In this document: piece after piece, positions 51,901-63,833 of the stretch
Position numbering within the stretch: the first letter of the stretch is position 1
Layout: each line of letters opens with the position of its first letter
Origin: Paragonimus heterotremus
Taxonomy: Eukaryota > Platyhelminthes > Trematoda > Plagiorchiida > Troglotrematidae
Assembly (NCBI GenBank): GCA_013368495.1
Contig: LUCH01000328.1
Coordinates: 95,833 to 159,832, forward strand
Direction: 5' to 3'
Length of the DNA: 64,000 nt
Program-made: the position numbers and the translations under genes
The notes under the pieces: model-generated
The model's input: the letters and a program-made list of their open reading frames with translations, nothing else
Told to the model about the DNA's origin: nothing
Database searches by the model: none

Positions 51901-54900
51901 AATTAATGATTACAATTAGTGAGAGTTTCGTGAATGTTTAATAAAACCGTATTGTAGAAACATTTTCTAATTTTTCAAAATATCAATCGGATTAGCGGCG
52001 TTGTGCATCGCTTTTGTTACTTACGTTTTGCTGCACTCTTTGGTCCAGATTGGTCGCAGTGAATGGTTTCTCGTCATCGCTATAGATAATTGAACCCTGT
52101 GATTTACAGGGTGCAATCCTCTCTCTTTTCTTATTTCCACTTCATATTGCCTCCATGCCAGTAAACAACCACATTGGTAATGAAATATGCGAAGGATATG
52201 GTGTCGTACAACATGCACCCATTGTTAATCTTTAATCGTTTATCATGAGATGTTTGTGTTAGAAACACAAAATCCGCCACGAGGTGCACTGGCTATCCCA
52301 ACTCATTTGACTCCTAGGGATGCATAGTTCGGTGAGCTATCCATGCATATTGCGCTAGCTTGCGGGGTTATGCACTGTCGTTGTTGCACAGTTTGTTAGT
52401 ATAACCAGTCGTTTGTAAAACTACCTCTGCATTGTTCTGGGTATGCTTTTACAGGGTGAAAGGTCTCGGTAAGCAATGTTCCCCCACTAGAACTCTCTAT
52501 TGGTTTTGTTAAAAACCATTCACAGATAGCGGCATCTATTAGTTAAAATAGGTTGCTTCACTAGTGCGACAATCGGAGGATTTTTCAACATAACGTGCTT
52601 ACGCTACTATGTTTTCAAAATCGGTAAACAATACTACCATCTCAATGTTCTCTACGCTTACCAAGTTTTGTTTTCCTCGTTTGACGCATATTTTGTTGCT
52701 TTTTCCTTGGACAACATTTAATGTAAGTGAGTGATAGCTTACAGAGTACAAGTCCACCCACAAACATATTTATCAAAATAAACCAACGGTTCTTTGCAAA
52801 TAAATATCCAATGGTCATTCCAGCACTGTATGTACTGTTCATTTTCTTGTCACTACTTCGTTCATTACGAACGATAAAATGTTAATTGTACTCATCTTAG
52901 GTTTAGAAGTATTTTGTTTTGCTTCCAGGAAAAGATTTGTAAATTAATTTGATGATATGCTTTATCTAACATTTAGTGAGCCACATCGTGTGCAACAAAG
53001 TAAAGTTTCCTCTTTCATAAGGCAATTCCGCGCAGTAATGTTGCCTATTATTTGCTAAAAATCGAGATGAATGAAGAAGATTTTCCTAAATTACTTCAGC
53101 ACAAAATGTCTATCAAAATGTTAAACACAACTGCTGCTGCAATCTGTTATCTGCAATGCGCCTGAATCGTTAAATGAACAAAAGAACATTTATATATTAA
53201 GCTGGTGTCAGTCATTATTACGAACTAATTATTGTCAATTAATAAAATCTAGTTGGAAGAGAACTAACATGCACGTCTGCATTAAATGAGTTGCCGGTGC
53301 TTATGGCAATTGTACGGAAAAGCACACTCTGCGATCTACTCTAAAAATTTAATAAGTAGAAATTCAAACTATATCACAATACACCATTTTGGAGACAATC
53401 GACAGGCTAATGCTTATTTGTATATGAAAGCAAAGCATATCAATTACTATACGACAGCTGAAGGCAGCAAACGCTCCAGGGAAAGTCTTCTGAATGATTC
53501 CACAAAACAGAAGAACATAAATGAACACTAGCTTGAGAGATACAGTGCAGTTCCTTCATAAGCGAACGCTCACTTTTCGCGCTACAGAATTCAGCTAGCG
53601 CTGCAAACCTTGCATGCGTGCACGCTTGTCATACATACGCTGTCCTAATCACGATAAGTGAACTGAACCATCGCTTGGCGATCGGTGATAGATGCATCTC
53701 ATGTGGAATAGAAAATTGAAGGGACCTATCATAAACTTGTTTCTACTAAGGAGGTCAAAACATTGACGTACCATATTAAAGAAATGTAACACAGATAACA
53801 CGGGACGTAAGAGAAATTGGAGAAAGACTTTATTTGCAAAATAAGAACGATGGATTTGCATCCAACTAGCATTTTTTAACTCCATCAGCACATGGAGAGT
53901 TATATAGATAGACCACTCTGTTTATGATTATCACTTATATGTAGCCAGTAAATTGGGTTTATCAGAGTATTTGTATTACGTAGTGGGAGACAGCAACCTT
54001 CAAGGTGACAGACATCACGCCAATCTCGTAAAAGTGTCAATGACAGATGAATATGAGTCTAACCAACTCAGTATGTCAAAACCATCACTCACTGAGCCAA
54101 CCATCAGAGTAGCATGTGAGCGTTGTGTTACACAATTATTCCTTAAGATTGCATATAACTAGAATGTATAAAGTCATGTGTACCCTTTCCAGATAGTTGC
54201 CAAGTACGACTGCTTTGGTTATTCGTCGGTAACTCTTTCAAGGCTGAAGTATCTCAAAGAAAAGTTCAAAGCTTTCCTGAATAAACCGAAAAAATATAAC
54301 TATCCACGTGTTAATGCAGATTGCAAATATTGTGCTTTAGTCGTCTAAATGAGCAGAAAGACAGCCAGTTACATCAGCATCATTCAGACTTAGCTGTATG
54401 CGTCAGAATGATTGAGACGAATGTCTATATTGAGCTGAGACATGCTCATTACTTTGTGTGGAGATTACAACTATGATTAACTATCCTTTCATCAGAACAC
54501 CATCAGAACACTGGTTTCAAGCGAAGTCACCATTCCAACAAATTCATCGTCAGAACTGTAGAGTGATAAAATTGGCAATCGTTGAATGAATAGCATGTGC
54601 ATGCGATGAGTTATTCCAAAATACAGTAAACAACGAATGAGACGGTAATATAGCTCAGGAGATTGAACCACGTCGAGTGAGTGGTGCAATCAACATGTGT
54701 AGATGAAACAAATAGGTATCACACACACAGAGTTGGTTTCTCTTAGGGCTCTGATTAAAGTGTTGAAACAAAGAGAGTGAGATAATTAAGATACGCAGAG
54801 GTATGATTTGTTTGTGTATAATAGTGGTTCGACCAATCATAATCTGACCAGATTAAGGATGGGCTTTTGCAATAATTTCTTTTGTAAAGACGGTTCCCGT

Positions 54901-57500
54901 TGAATTATATAAATCGCGGAAGCCCCTACTGTACACTGCAGGTCTACGCGCACCATCATTGAGAATTTACTGGGTATTTCATGGAACACGTCAAATCCTT
55001 CATCGATCACACGCTAGTGGCCGGTGTAGACGTGAAGAGCCAGAATAGTACCGTTGATGCCTTCGCTTAAACTCTTAGTAAGCCAAGCCGGGTGATCTAC
55101 ACTGATCCTGTCATATGGTGTTCCAGTTGTAAGACCAATATCACCAGTTTTACAGAAGCAACGTAAAGTTATATAAACCCATAAAAATGATGAAACAGGG
55201 CGACGGATCCTTAAGACGTGAGACCACCTTGAGTCGACCTTGAAAGTTGAGACTAAAATGAGATGGGGAAAATGTCTTCTATGATACTTTGTTTAGTTTT
55301 GTGATCAGGAGATCATTCTTATAGTAAATGCACGAATAAGTCATTCTTCCCTGTTTCCGACTTGTTAGGACGCTTTAAGGTAGCTGAGGTCAAACTGCAC
55401 TTCAGAAATCTTTCAGTATAATCACTGCTTTTCATTATCTTTCCACCAAATACCATTTCAAATACCAGGCACCTCTGCGTGTAGACTTCTTCTGATCGAC
55501 ATTTCATGTGCACACCAAACTCTGTTTGCATGGTAGGGACAGAAAACTGTTAAAGTGAACATATTTACAAATTCACGCTGACCAAGAGTAGAGCCTAAAA
55601 CTAAACTGCTGACTTGTCTACAGCGTTCATTGATGAATCCGAAGTGTATGCCCAGTTTTCAACGAACCGGTAACCACTAAACACGCTAAAAGTTGGTTAT
55701 TGATGTTCACTAGATGATAGACGTAGCCGATCGTCTATAGCAGTGCAATACTTGCGAAATTAATGAAATGTTTAAATAAAACTTTCTTCTGTCGTTTGCC
55801 TATAAGTTAGTAATTGAATCAACAGACCCAGACTGTGTGTAAAGCTTTTTTTCTGGTAGTATAAGCAGTTCGACTAACCCTCTTGCACACAATACACTTA
55901 ATTTTACTTGAAAATGCATTAGCAAAAAAGTGAATTTTGCATGGTTTTTCTTAAGACAGCGAAAAAGAGCTGTGTGGTCCAGCGAAGTCAATCAACGAAA
56001 CATGCCCAATTAAAATATAGACATGAAATGCTTAACTACTAGTTTTACTATCAATGTTAACAAAACTAGTGATACCGGCGTTTGTATGCAATCAAAGCAG
56101 ACCATTGAATGGTTCATATCTCTATGTCCACAAATGTTGAAGTAGAAAGGATGTATGAAGGAAAGTATGTATATTTGAACGAAATATAAACAGCCATGAC
56201 CACTGAGTAAGATTGCAGCAACACCCTTGGTCTTCAAATAATTGCGTTTGTCGTTACCTAATGACAAATAATTGATCTATTGATTTTCGTGCAGCTATGT
56301 GTATACATACATACATATGGAAGGTGGAGTTTAATCGTGGTAGTAACAGGACTGTTAAGTGAATGGCTGGACTGGTGGCCAAACTTTTGTAAGGGGTTTG
56401 ATTGGTTCGTTAAGCCATGCTGGTCTATTGGCCAAACCGTCTAGTTCGGTCGTCTCCCCGAACGACAAACCAGCTAAAGAAAATGTTATTGGTTATTTAA
56501 TGAATTGGTTCGACTCTTTTAGCTAAAGTAGTGCGGACAGAGCTCAAAGAAATGGGTTTTGACCGGTCACTCGGCAAGCAATAGCCCACTCGAAATTGAT
56601 CATACGTTCTCAGGTGGTGTCCTCAATTCGTCAGAACAGTGTTTCAGCATGCCTTGAGGAGAGGGAATGGTTTTCTCTTATTCGTTTTGAAACTTGTTCT
56701 GGTGGCCGATCAGCACAACTAATATCACCTGATTACGATCTTGGCTAGACACACCAAGATGTCACTGGGAAGCGGTGAAAGGTAAATTGATGCTAATGTG
56801 AGGTAACATTATTCAGGTTATACGAGGCAAGACAGTTCAAGAATATACCAACTGACCTCAAATTACTAGCAGGATCGCCGGCAAAACTCATTGTAACTCT
56901 CAGAATATCGTAGTAAGTAGAAGTGGTTTGGACATTCGGTGGTGTGCCTTTTGGCAGCCGTTAAATTATGAATTCCTTCATCGTGTTTGAGAGCAAGTAA
57001 CTAACAGACGGATCCTACTGTCTTCATGCATTAAAGCAAACACTGTGATAGCCACTACGGTAGCTACTATATTTCTACTGCAAAATATATTAGTTAAGGT
57101 ACACCAGGCTAGTGGTCCGGAAACGTTAGTTAAAAAACGATGCAGTAACTACATAGTAATTCAAATGTACGAGTTGTAATACTAATGAGTAGTAAGATTT
57201 TGTTGGCTACAAGATTAACATCGTCACTAACAGATCGTAACGTCCACATTTCCACAGATCTTCGGGTTACTTTGTGTTGAAAAGAATTACAAGGTTGTAC
57301 TCAAGTTCTCATTAAAGCTCAAGAATGATGCAGATCTACTTTAAGGCTGTGATTTGATTCTAGATCAGGCTTTCGGTGGGTCATCGATTAGGGTTAACAG
57401 AACAGTTAGTGTCCACTACTTGGGTTGTCCTGCAGCCTGGGTACTGTACACAAGCAAGTGTAGCTGAGCAAATCCACATAAAAATGCAGTCACACCATAA
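48910..57500. other. Unassigned non-coding DNA
   Basis: About 8.6 kb with no supportable gene. Open stretches are all under about 85 codons. A short TACATACATACATA run lies at 56304-56317. Around 56880-56990 (plus) a translation containing KWFGH, a string common near the C-terminus of LINE reverse transcriptases, is seen between stops; it is described as a finding only. The rest is AT-rich sequence of unknown nature. Confidence 0.55.
56304..56317 (+). repeat. (TACA)n short tetranucleotide run
   Basis: Three and a half TACA units in a row; a minor simple repeat. Confidence 0.85.
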
Positions 57501-57647
57501 TTGAGATTGGTGGTACAGCGTTTGTCTTATGAACTTGTGGTCTGAGTTCAAATCCCATGAATGACAAGTATACGTTCCACAGGTAAACTGAGCTAAGAAG
57601 CGCGAATTTCACATCCAGTGCTTTAAGTCGAAAGGGGCCAACTGAGC
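57501..57647 (+). repeat. tRNA-derived SINE, copy D
   Basis: The head carries an A-box-like TTGGTGGTACAGCG, a loop-like CTTATGAAC, TTGTGGTC and a good B box (TGAGTTCAAATCCC). The body (ACTGAGCTAAGAAGCGCGAA, then CCAGTGCTTTAAGTCGAAAG and GGGCCAACTGAG) aligns along its length with copies B and E. Orientation is opposite to copies B, C and E. It lies about 550 bp before the possible exon at 58.2 kb. Confidence 0.72.
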
Positions 57648-58209
57648 TGCTCATGTGAATGAGGTAGCTGCAATCACTCGAGTGAAGTTGAACTTAAAGT
57701 TACTACCACCTCCCACTGGTCATAAGTTACACATTAACGCTCCAGTTCAGTGGCCTCCGTGGTTTTAAATAAGCGAATCGTCCTAATTGTGAAGTCATGG
57801 AATAAAATCAGCAGAACAGCTACTAAGTCTTCTCTCTGGGAGAAGAGGGAATTGGGTGAATGGGATATACCTTCGAAAGTTTACGAGTGTTAATGCGTTA
57901 AACTCCGATCACGCAATTCCTATATTTTGCCAAAATAAGGCAGGTTAGTGCTACTTGAATTTGTGCGACAAGCGTGGAGCAAAAATCAGAATCAGCACCG
58001 GCGCTTAATCAGACAAATTCATTCAACTTGTGACCAACCAAAATTACGCGACAATGTGAACTACCCACTCATACTGGTCGTACACAGTCTAGAATGGGTG
58101 GTCCACTGCTGACCAACGTGTTAACAACAGTCGCCCAAACAGTGGACGATAGTGTAACACTGGTTTCGCTGTATTTGATCAATACGCTTGTTGATTAACG
58201 GAAGCCCAG
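57648..58209. other. Unassigned DNA upstream of the possible exon
   Basis: About 560 bp. The last 50 bases before 58210 are only moderately pyrimidine-rich and end in CCCAG, which could act as a weak acceptor. No TATA-like promoter element is positioned convincingly upstream of the ATG at 58234. Confidence 0.4.
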
Positions 58210-58406
58210 TGCCGCCCACCAGCTGATGTGCCAATGCCTGCACCATTTTTGGAACGGCCCGCTGCCCTAGTTTCAAGCATTCTTTCCATTAATGTAGATC
58301 TTTCTGAAGATGCACGAAATATGATAAGCACGATAACTTGCGGAGTGATGCTTTCCAATAGAGGTTCACTGGGAAGTTTGTCTGAATACGAAAGCTGCGA
58401 TCAACC
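58210..58406 (+). CDS. Possible coding exon of an unrecognised gene
   Basis: An open segment ending in a perfect consensus donor (CAACC|GTAAGT, intron from 58407). It is either an internal exon starting after the CAG at 58207-58209 (in frame, about 65 codons) or a first exon starting at the ATG at 58234 (57 codons plus two bases). The translation starts Pro/Ala-rich (PMPAPFLERPAALVSSI), continues with SINVDLSEDARNMISTITCG and ends with a Ser-rich, acidic stretch (LSNRGSLGSLSEYESCDQ). G+C is higher than in the flanks and codon choice looks ordinary. No domain is recognised. The acceptor is weak, and no upstream exon was found. It is still the most coding-like segment of the window. Confidence 0.33.
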
Positions 58407-58730
58407 GTAAGTGATGTTCGACTTAAAAATTAAAAAACTGCCCGACTAATCATGAGGATTCGAGCTTAATTTAAGGTTATTTTTTCTTTGCTTAAATCAG
58501 TATAATGAGTAGTTTTGTTTTGAGTGTGCTGTACTCAGCATAACCTATCATTTATATCATGATTCAGGACAACGAACTATTCACATAAACTAGTATAGTC
58601 TCTGCTACCAAAGTAGAATGAAACAAGTATCAAAAGAAGAGTTGGTTTCTAATGGATAATTGGTTAACAGCCCTATTATAAGCCAAACATTACTCAAAAT
58701 TCAATGTAACTGTCACATTCTCATAGAGGT

Positions 58731-58883
58731 TTCAGTTGACAATTTTTGCAAAGAAGCACTAGACTTGATTTCCTCTCCTGTTAGCTTAAATCAGCCATAG
58801 TGCCTATCCTAGCCGCGGACGTGATTTGAACTCCCGTCGCGCTTTTGTAAGTCATCTACGTTGACGAATACTTCATTGTCCGC
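58731..58883 (-). repeat. tRNA-derived SINE, copy E
   Basis: Read on the minus strand, a decayed head with a B box (GGGAGTTCAAATCACG) is followed by CTGATTTAAGCTAACAGGAG, AAATCAAGTCTAGTGCTTC and TTTGCAAAAATTG, ending near GTCAACTGAAACC. The body matches copy B base by base with substitutions and few gaps. The A box is poorly preserved. The copy would lie in the putative intron between 58406 and 60746 if that gene model is real. Confidence 0.7.
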
Positions 58884-60745
58884 ATGATAAGCATGGCTGG
58901 ATTAGGATCTCGAAACGTTTTGCCAAATTTACATGTAATTATGAGTTACAAACGTACTCCAGTTATCCCAAGGACACGTGATCCATTTGAAGACCAGACA
59001 GGCACATATGTTTACCCCTGCAGTCTTCCTTATACCGACGTACTTTTTTAAAACATTTGTTCACTCATGTGATCCGTAGTTAATCAACATACCTTGGAGG
59101 TGGCGGGCTGATCTGTGGCCGGTGCTCAGTTCATTGAGAAGTTTAACTCACTGGGCTCTACTTTTACATTTTTCGCCTAACGCGGTTCGGTTAACATGGA
59201 TTACAGAATCGCTCGTGATGTACACAGTCTTCTAGAGAACTCTGTATCCACCTATGTGACAACATGGTGTACATGGAAAACTAATTAACTACACAAGTTG
59301 GCAAGTAGGCAAGATGTATCCTCACAGTCCAATGACTAACTTGAGCCTGATAAGAACAACGTCTACCTGCAAGTGATTTTTCAATAACACGATTGATCAC
59401 TTCTAGCAGGACGTTAATTAGCATTTCTTGACCCAACAAGTGTTACCAAATCACTGTGATCACAATTGATGTTGATTACAAGCTCACATTCTGCGGGAAG
59501 CCTCAGTATATTAAAACAAATTTGTGGGTTTATTTTTACCTATTGCCCTCTGCACAGTTTATAACAAAAACCATCTCATCAGGTATCATCACATTTCTTA
59601 AATTCCCAACGATAACGTTTGATCTAATATAATGTAATACTTAAAAGCACCAAAGTCACATATGGAGCTTAAGTGCTACTTGCGTCGGTGTGAGTTAAAA
59701 CATTCGCTATTAAAAAGGTATACATGACTGCGTTTGAGCATACCAACCATAATAGTTGAGTAGAGATAATTGGTCGTAAGGTACACGTCAATATATCATA
59801 TAAAGTACACAAACGAATCCATCAATGAATTTATCGGAAACCAGAGCACCAGGCTATCTGGAGCACATTTTATTTGGTTGGAAGTGGCACTTTATGTTTA
59901 CTCTTTGGACGGAATATTCATTATTTACTATAGTGCATACTTTGCCATATGGATGAAGTCATGTTCAGTTGACCCAATCTTATGATTACTCTTGCTAACT
60001 AGGTTTTTCAACGTTTCAACTGGTTCCCATATTTTCACCAGAAGTAAAGTATGTGTTAACAAGCAGACGGTGTCGATTATTCCTCATCCGGCTGTGTGTA
60101 AAATTTTATATCATCATGGTCGTCAAACAAGCAGAATCAGAAACAATTCGTCAGATAATTGCATCAACCGGTCATAAACTGGAAAGCAGTCAGTTAGCCA
60201 AATTAACCTCCGCAGGTATCAAGTAAGTAACGCGGACTATGGCAATCGTACCACTTGCATAAATATTTTTCGGAGCGCACAATTGTGGATTACGCAACTT
60301 ATTTGCAATGGCTTTCGTTGAGGCCAGAATATGGAGTGAGTTTTTGAACTGATGACTAGGCAAGCGGTAAGTGGGTTGGAAAGCTACTTCCAGTAAGACT
60401 CAGTGTCGCGAATCAATCAGGTGCGCCAGAATTCCTCTCGAAGTGGACTGCACCTCGGGGTGATGTGTACGTATCTTCTGAGATAAGCGCCTGGTTGTGC
60501 GATCGACGCAACCTACCCCAGAGAAGCATATGAGAGAGTGGACACAAAAATTAATTCAGCAATCTAGGTAACAAACCTTATAGATATACGTGAACTACCT
60601 GTTTGGATGTGAACGAGATTTGCAGCTGTGCCGCACTGTACGTCTTAACAGTTACATTACTTATTCCATGAAACGCCGGTTGAGCCATCATCTTGCTTTT
60701 GTAGTCTACCGTCATACAAACCGACTTTTCTTTCTCATATGAAAG
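58884..60745. other. Unassigned DNA, putative intron
   Basis: About 1.9 kb with no independent gene. A G+C-richer patch around 60.38-60.55 kb has no recognisable content. Open frames at 59770-59985 and 59992-60177 are short and unassigned. If the two flanking segments belong to one gene this is the distal part of its intron, ending in a pyrimidine-rich tract (CTTTTCTTTCTCATATGAAAG) at 60745. Confidence 0.35.
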
Positions 60746-61064
60746 ACTGGCTTCCAGCGCTGTCAGTCACATGTGTCTACTCCCAAAGTCTACGGAGTGG
60801 ACGTTCCCTGTGAATGTCCTCTGTAAAAATGGTACTTCTACATCAGTCGTTTCGTCAGTAGGTATTTTCATTCATCGCTCCGTGTGTCAACTTACGAACG
60901 AGGTGTCTCGTCTGCCTGAGAAGTGTGTAACGCGAAAAGCTGGGTATACTGACTGTTCCAACTCACCTTCCTGCGAATACTCTTCGGAACTCAAGCATCT
61001 GCACAACCAGTCATTATCAAATCTCAGAAAAATATCCGTCTGGTTTCCTTGGCTTGACGTGTAA
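60746..61064 (+). CDS. Possible 3' terminal coding exon, Cys-rich unrecognised protein
   Basis: A frame open from 60705 to a TAA at 61062-61064; the likely exon start is 60746, just after a pyrimidine-rich acceptor ending in AAAG. About 106 residues with seven cysteines (for example VCQL, KCVTRK, DCSNSPSCEYS) and potential N-glycosylation sites (NGT, NQS), which would suit an extracellular or luminal domain. No family is recognised. A canonical AATAAA lies at 61227-61232. The exon begins with one base of a split codon, matching the two-base overhang at the donor at 58406. G+C is above the local background. A chance open stretch is still possible. Confidence 0.28.
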
Positions 61065-61226
61065 ATGTGAGTTCTGGATGAGCTGCGTTCGCCTCAGCAA
61101 GTTGAACATCTGGACAAACACTTCTGACAACTACAGGTAGCATTTGTCGAAAGCAATTTGCTTATTTGTCGCACGAAACGTGGCTCCCTTTACCAACGAC
61201 ACAAAGATATCTGGAAACTATGATTA

Positions 61227-61232
61227 AATAAA
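61227..61232 (+). promoter_or_regulatory. Possible polyadenylation signal AATAAA
   Basis: A canonical hexamer 163 bp after the stop of the open frame ending at 61064. AATAAA is frequent in AT-rich DNA, so its value rests on position alone. Confidence 0.25.
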
Positions 61233-63801
61233 ATTTCCTGTGATTGTCAAATGATGGATAACCCGAACACAACGTTAGCCATACCGTCCTTCATTTTTAT
61301 CTTTTTTGTGCCTAATTAATGAGTATGGTTAAAGAAAATTAACACAATCACCGCGATGATTGTATCGTTTTCAAGCCTATCGTACTTTCTTGGTATTCAT
61401 ATATTTTTTGGTTAAACATTTTTCTCTGATGCTTTCACAAAGGTCAAATTACATTAATTCTGTTTAGCTCGCACAAAAGAAGTCTGTTGATTTACTCAGC
61501 AATTATAGAAGTAACACGTGGGAGTAAAGTTGCCTTAGTTCAACACCAAAAATGCAACAGTCCAGTCGATTTTCTACTACAGTTTCCAGTATTCATTGAA
61601 ATCAGACAAACGTAAAGAACGAGTTTTGGAGGCTTATCATCAATATTGATGAGAAGTTATTCGGAAATGCACACGAATTTGTGAGGTGTATCGGTGGTCT
61701 ACTGTTTTTGTTAACGAGACTTATGAACTGCCTATTACTAGTGCTTCACAAACTCTTTCCCTTGTTTGCTGTTTCTAATAAAAACCCTTTTAGGGCATAA
61801 TTAATTTACGTCAATAATTTTGCAGTTCCTCGACAAAGGCCCAGTTTTATTCTCACTAGTGTAAGGTTGGTTTGATCACCCTTCATCATATTTCGCTTTC
61901 CCCCGGTATTTCCAATAACTGTATTTTGATATGATGTTTGTCATCCGCTTGAGAAATTTAGGTGTTTGTCCTTCTAACGGAATCTTCTAGAAACGCTTTG
62001 AAACCAATATAAACAGTCAACGTGATATCATAATATGACCAAACATGCTAGGGATTGCCCGGTGCTATCTCGACGAGGTGTATTTTGTCCGCACAAGATG
62101 TAATACCTGTAATCGCATCAAGCAAAATATTTAAAGTTAACATTAGATGGAACACGTATGCTATTAATTAGAGAAGGAGGAGGACGGGGACTAGAATGAG
62201 GTAGAATTTCTGACACGGTGTACGTTTCCAGTTTGTCATATAGCTGTCTTTGGGCGGTACAGATTTAATGAGTCTTTCGAGTAAACTCGTCTTTCATTTC
62301 ACTCTGAGGAGATTGTCGGTAAACCTCATCTCTTCGATCTTGCTGTACCTTACCATCTCTGAAACGCAACATTTATTGTAACTAGTAAGCAGATTAATTA
62401 ATCAAGACAAAGGTCATGGGTTCTTATAGCTAACAAGTAAGATAGTCCATCCAACCTGAATGTTTTAGTTATCCAAAGCACACTATGACTTATGCATTAA
62501 AGCCTGTTCAAACTTGGTAATAGAACAAAAACAGATGACGAAAGTGAAACCTTTCTAGTAACACACAATACGTAGAAGAAATTTGATCACCAAACGCTTG
62601 GAGTGAGACTCATATCTTAATCAAGGGAGATCACTTCAATAACATCCAGAGATGTTCAAAGCACTTTTAGGAGTTTTACTTTCGTAAAATATGAAATAAG
62701 TTAGTAGAAATTGTAAATCAAAAACAGCCACCTACAACCAACGTTTATAACAGTCAACTTGTAGAATAAAAACCGTGTATGATGAACTTTCAACGTTGCT
62801 CACCTGTCATCTATCCTTCGAACACCGTTAAGCATATTGCTGAGACCGACTAAAAGTAGATGGTGGTTATTTTAGATGACCTAGGTTTGTCGAAAGCTTC
62901 CAACGCTGTGTAACGGCACGTCATTGGGTGTAGATCAGAGAAACCTATTTCTGGAACTGAGCTTATCCGTGCCGTCCTCCGGCCGGTATTTGTTACTCTT
63001 ACGAAGCACCAGTAGTTCTCTCAGTTAATTTTTGGGATGACCACGTGTTTTTTGTTACTCCTGATGTAATAGAATAAATAGTCAGTTGTCTATTGTAGAG
63101 GCACGTTCACAAATAGTGAGTTTTAATTTGAAAAACGGAGACTTTATCACGAACAGGGACAGTTTTACTAGGAGTGCTTTTATAACTTGCAACAAAACTT
63201 AGTGTTCTCGTGCTGAGTTGAAGTGGCATATAGTGTGATGAAATAAAAACCCAATAATCGTAACATGAAACTTCTACGGTTTCCTGTTCTTTCTTACTAC
63301 AGTTAAGATGTACATATTTAGCAATGTGGAGTTGAATTATAGTTGTCCGTCGTAATATTAAGTATGTCAACTTGGCCGGTCAACTATCATTGTTAACTGA
63401 AGCGACTACATGCAACACATACCCATGGTATTGATTTATCAGCTAGTCTTGGTCTATCGAGTTTCTTATTACTAGTCCGTATGCTTATATTATTTGGTAT
63501 ACCAGAAAATACCTGAAAGCTTGTTTTTTTCAAGCAGTTTGATAAAGATACGTTATATTATCAGGTGAGGCTGCTGGAAAAATACATACGTTTAGTTTTG
63601 CATTCGCAGTTAGCTTCACTTCTGTCCCAAGGAATCGTCCGTGATAAATTGCGCTGTTCATATTGCTTTGAATATTCAGCATCTGCTGTCCTTCCAATCC
63701 GTCTTCTTTCAGTAGATTTTCAAGGAGACACGTGGTAGGTTCACAATAACTCAACACAAAAGAATGTAGTTTTCAATGCGGCCTAATTCTACTTCAAGGA
63801 A

Positions 63802-63833
63802 ATAAGTATCAGCATACATAAGTATCAGCAGCC
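63802..63833 (+). repeat. 16-bp tandem duplication, two units
   Basis: ATAAGTATCAGCA occurs at 63802-63814 and again at 63818-63830, a period of 16 bases, with the spacer triplets differing. Minor. Confidence 0.8.
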
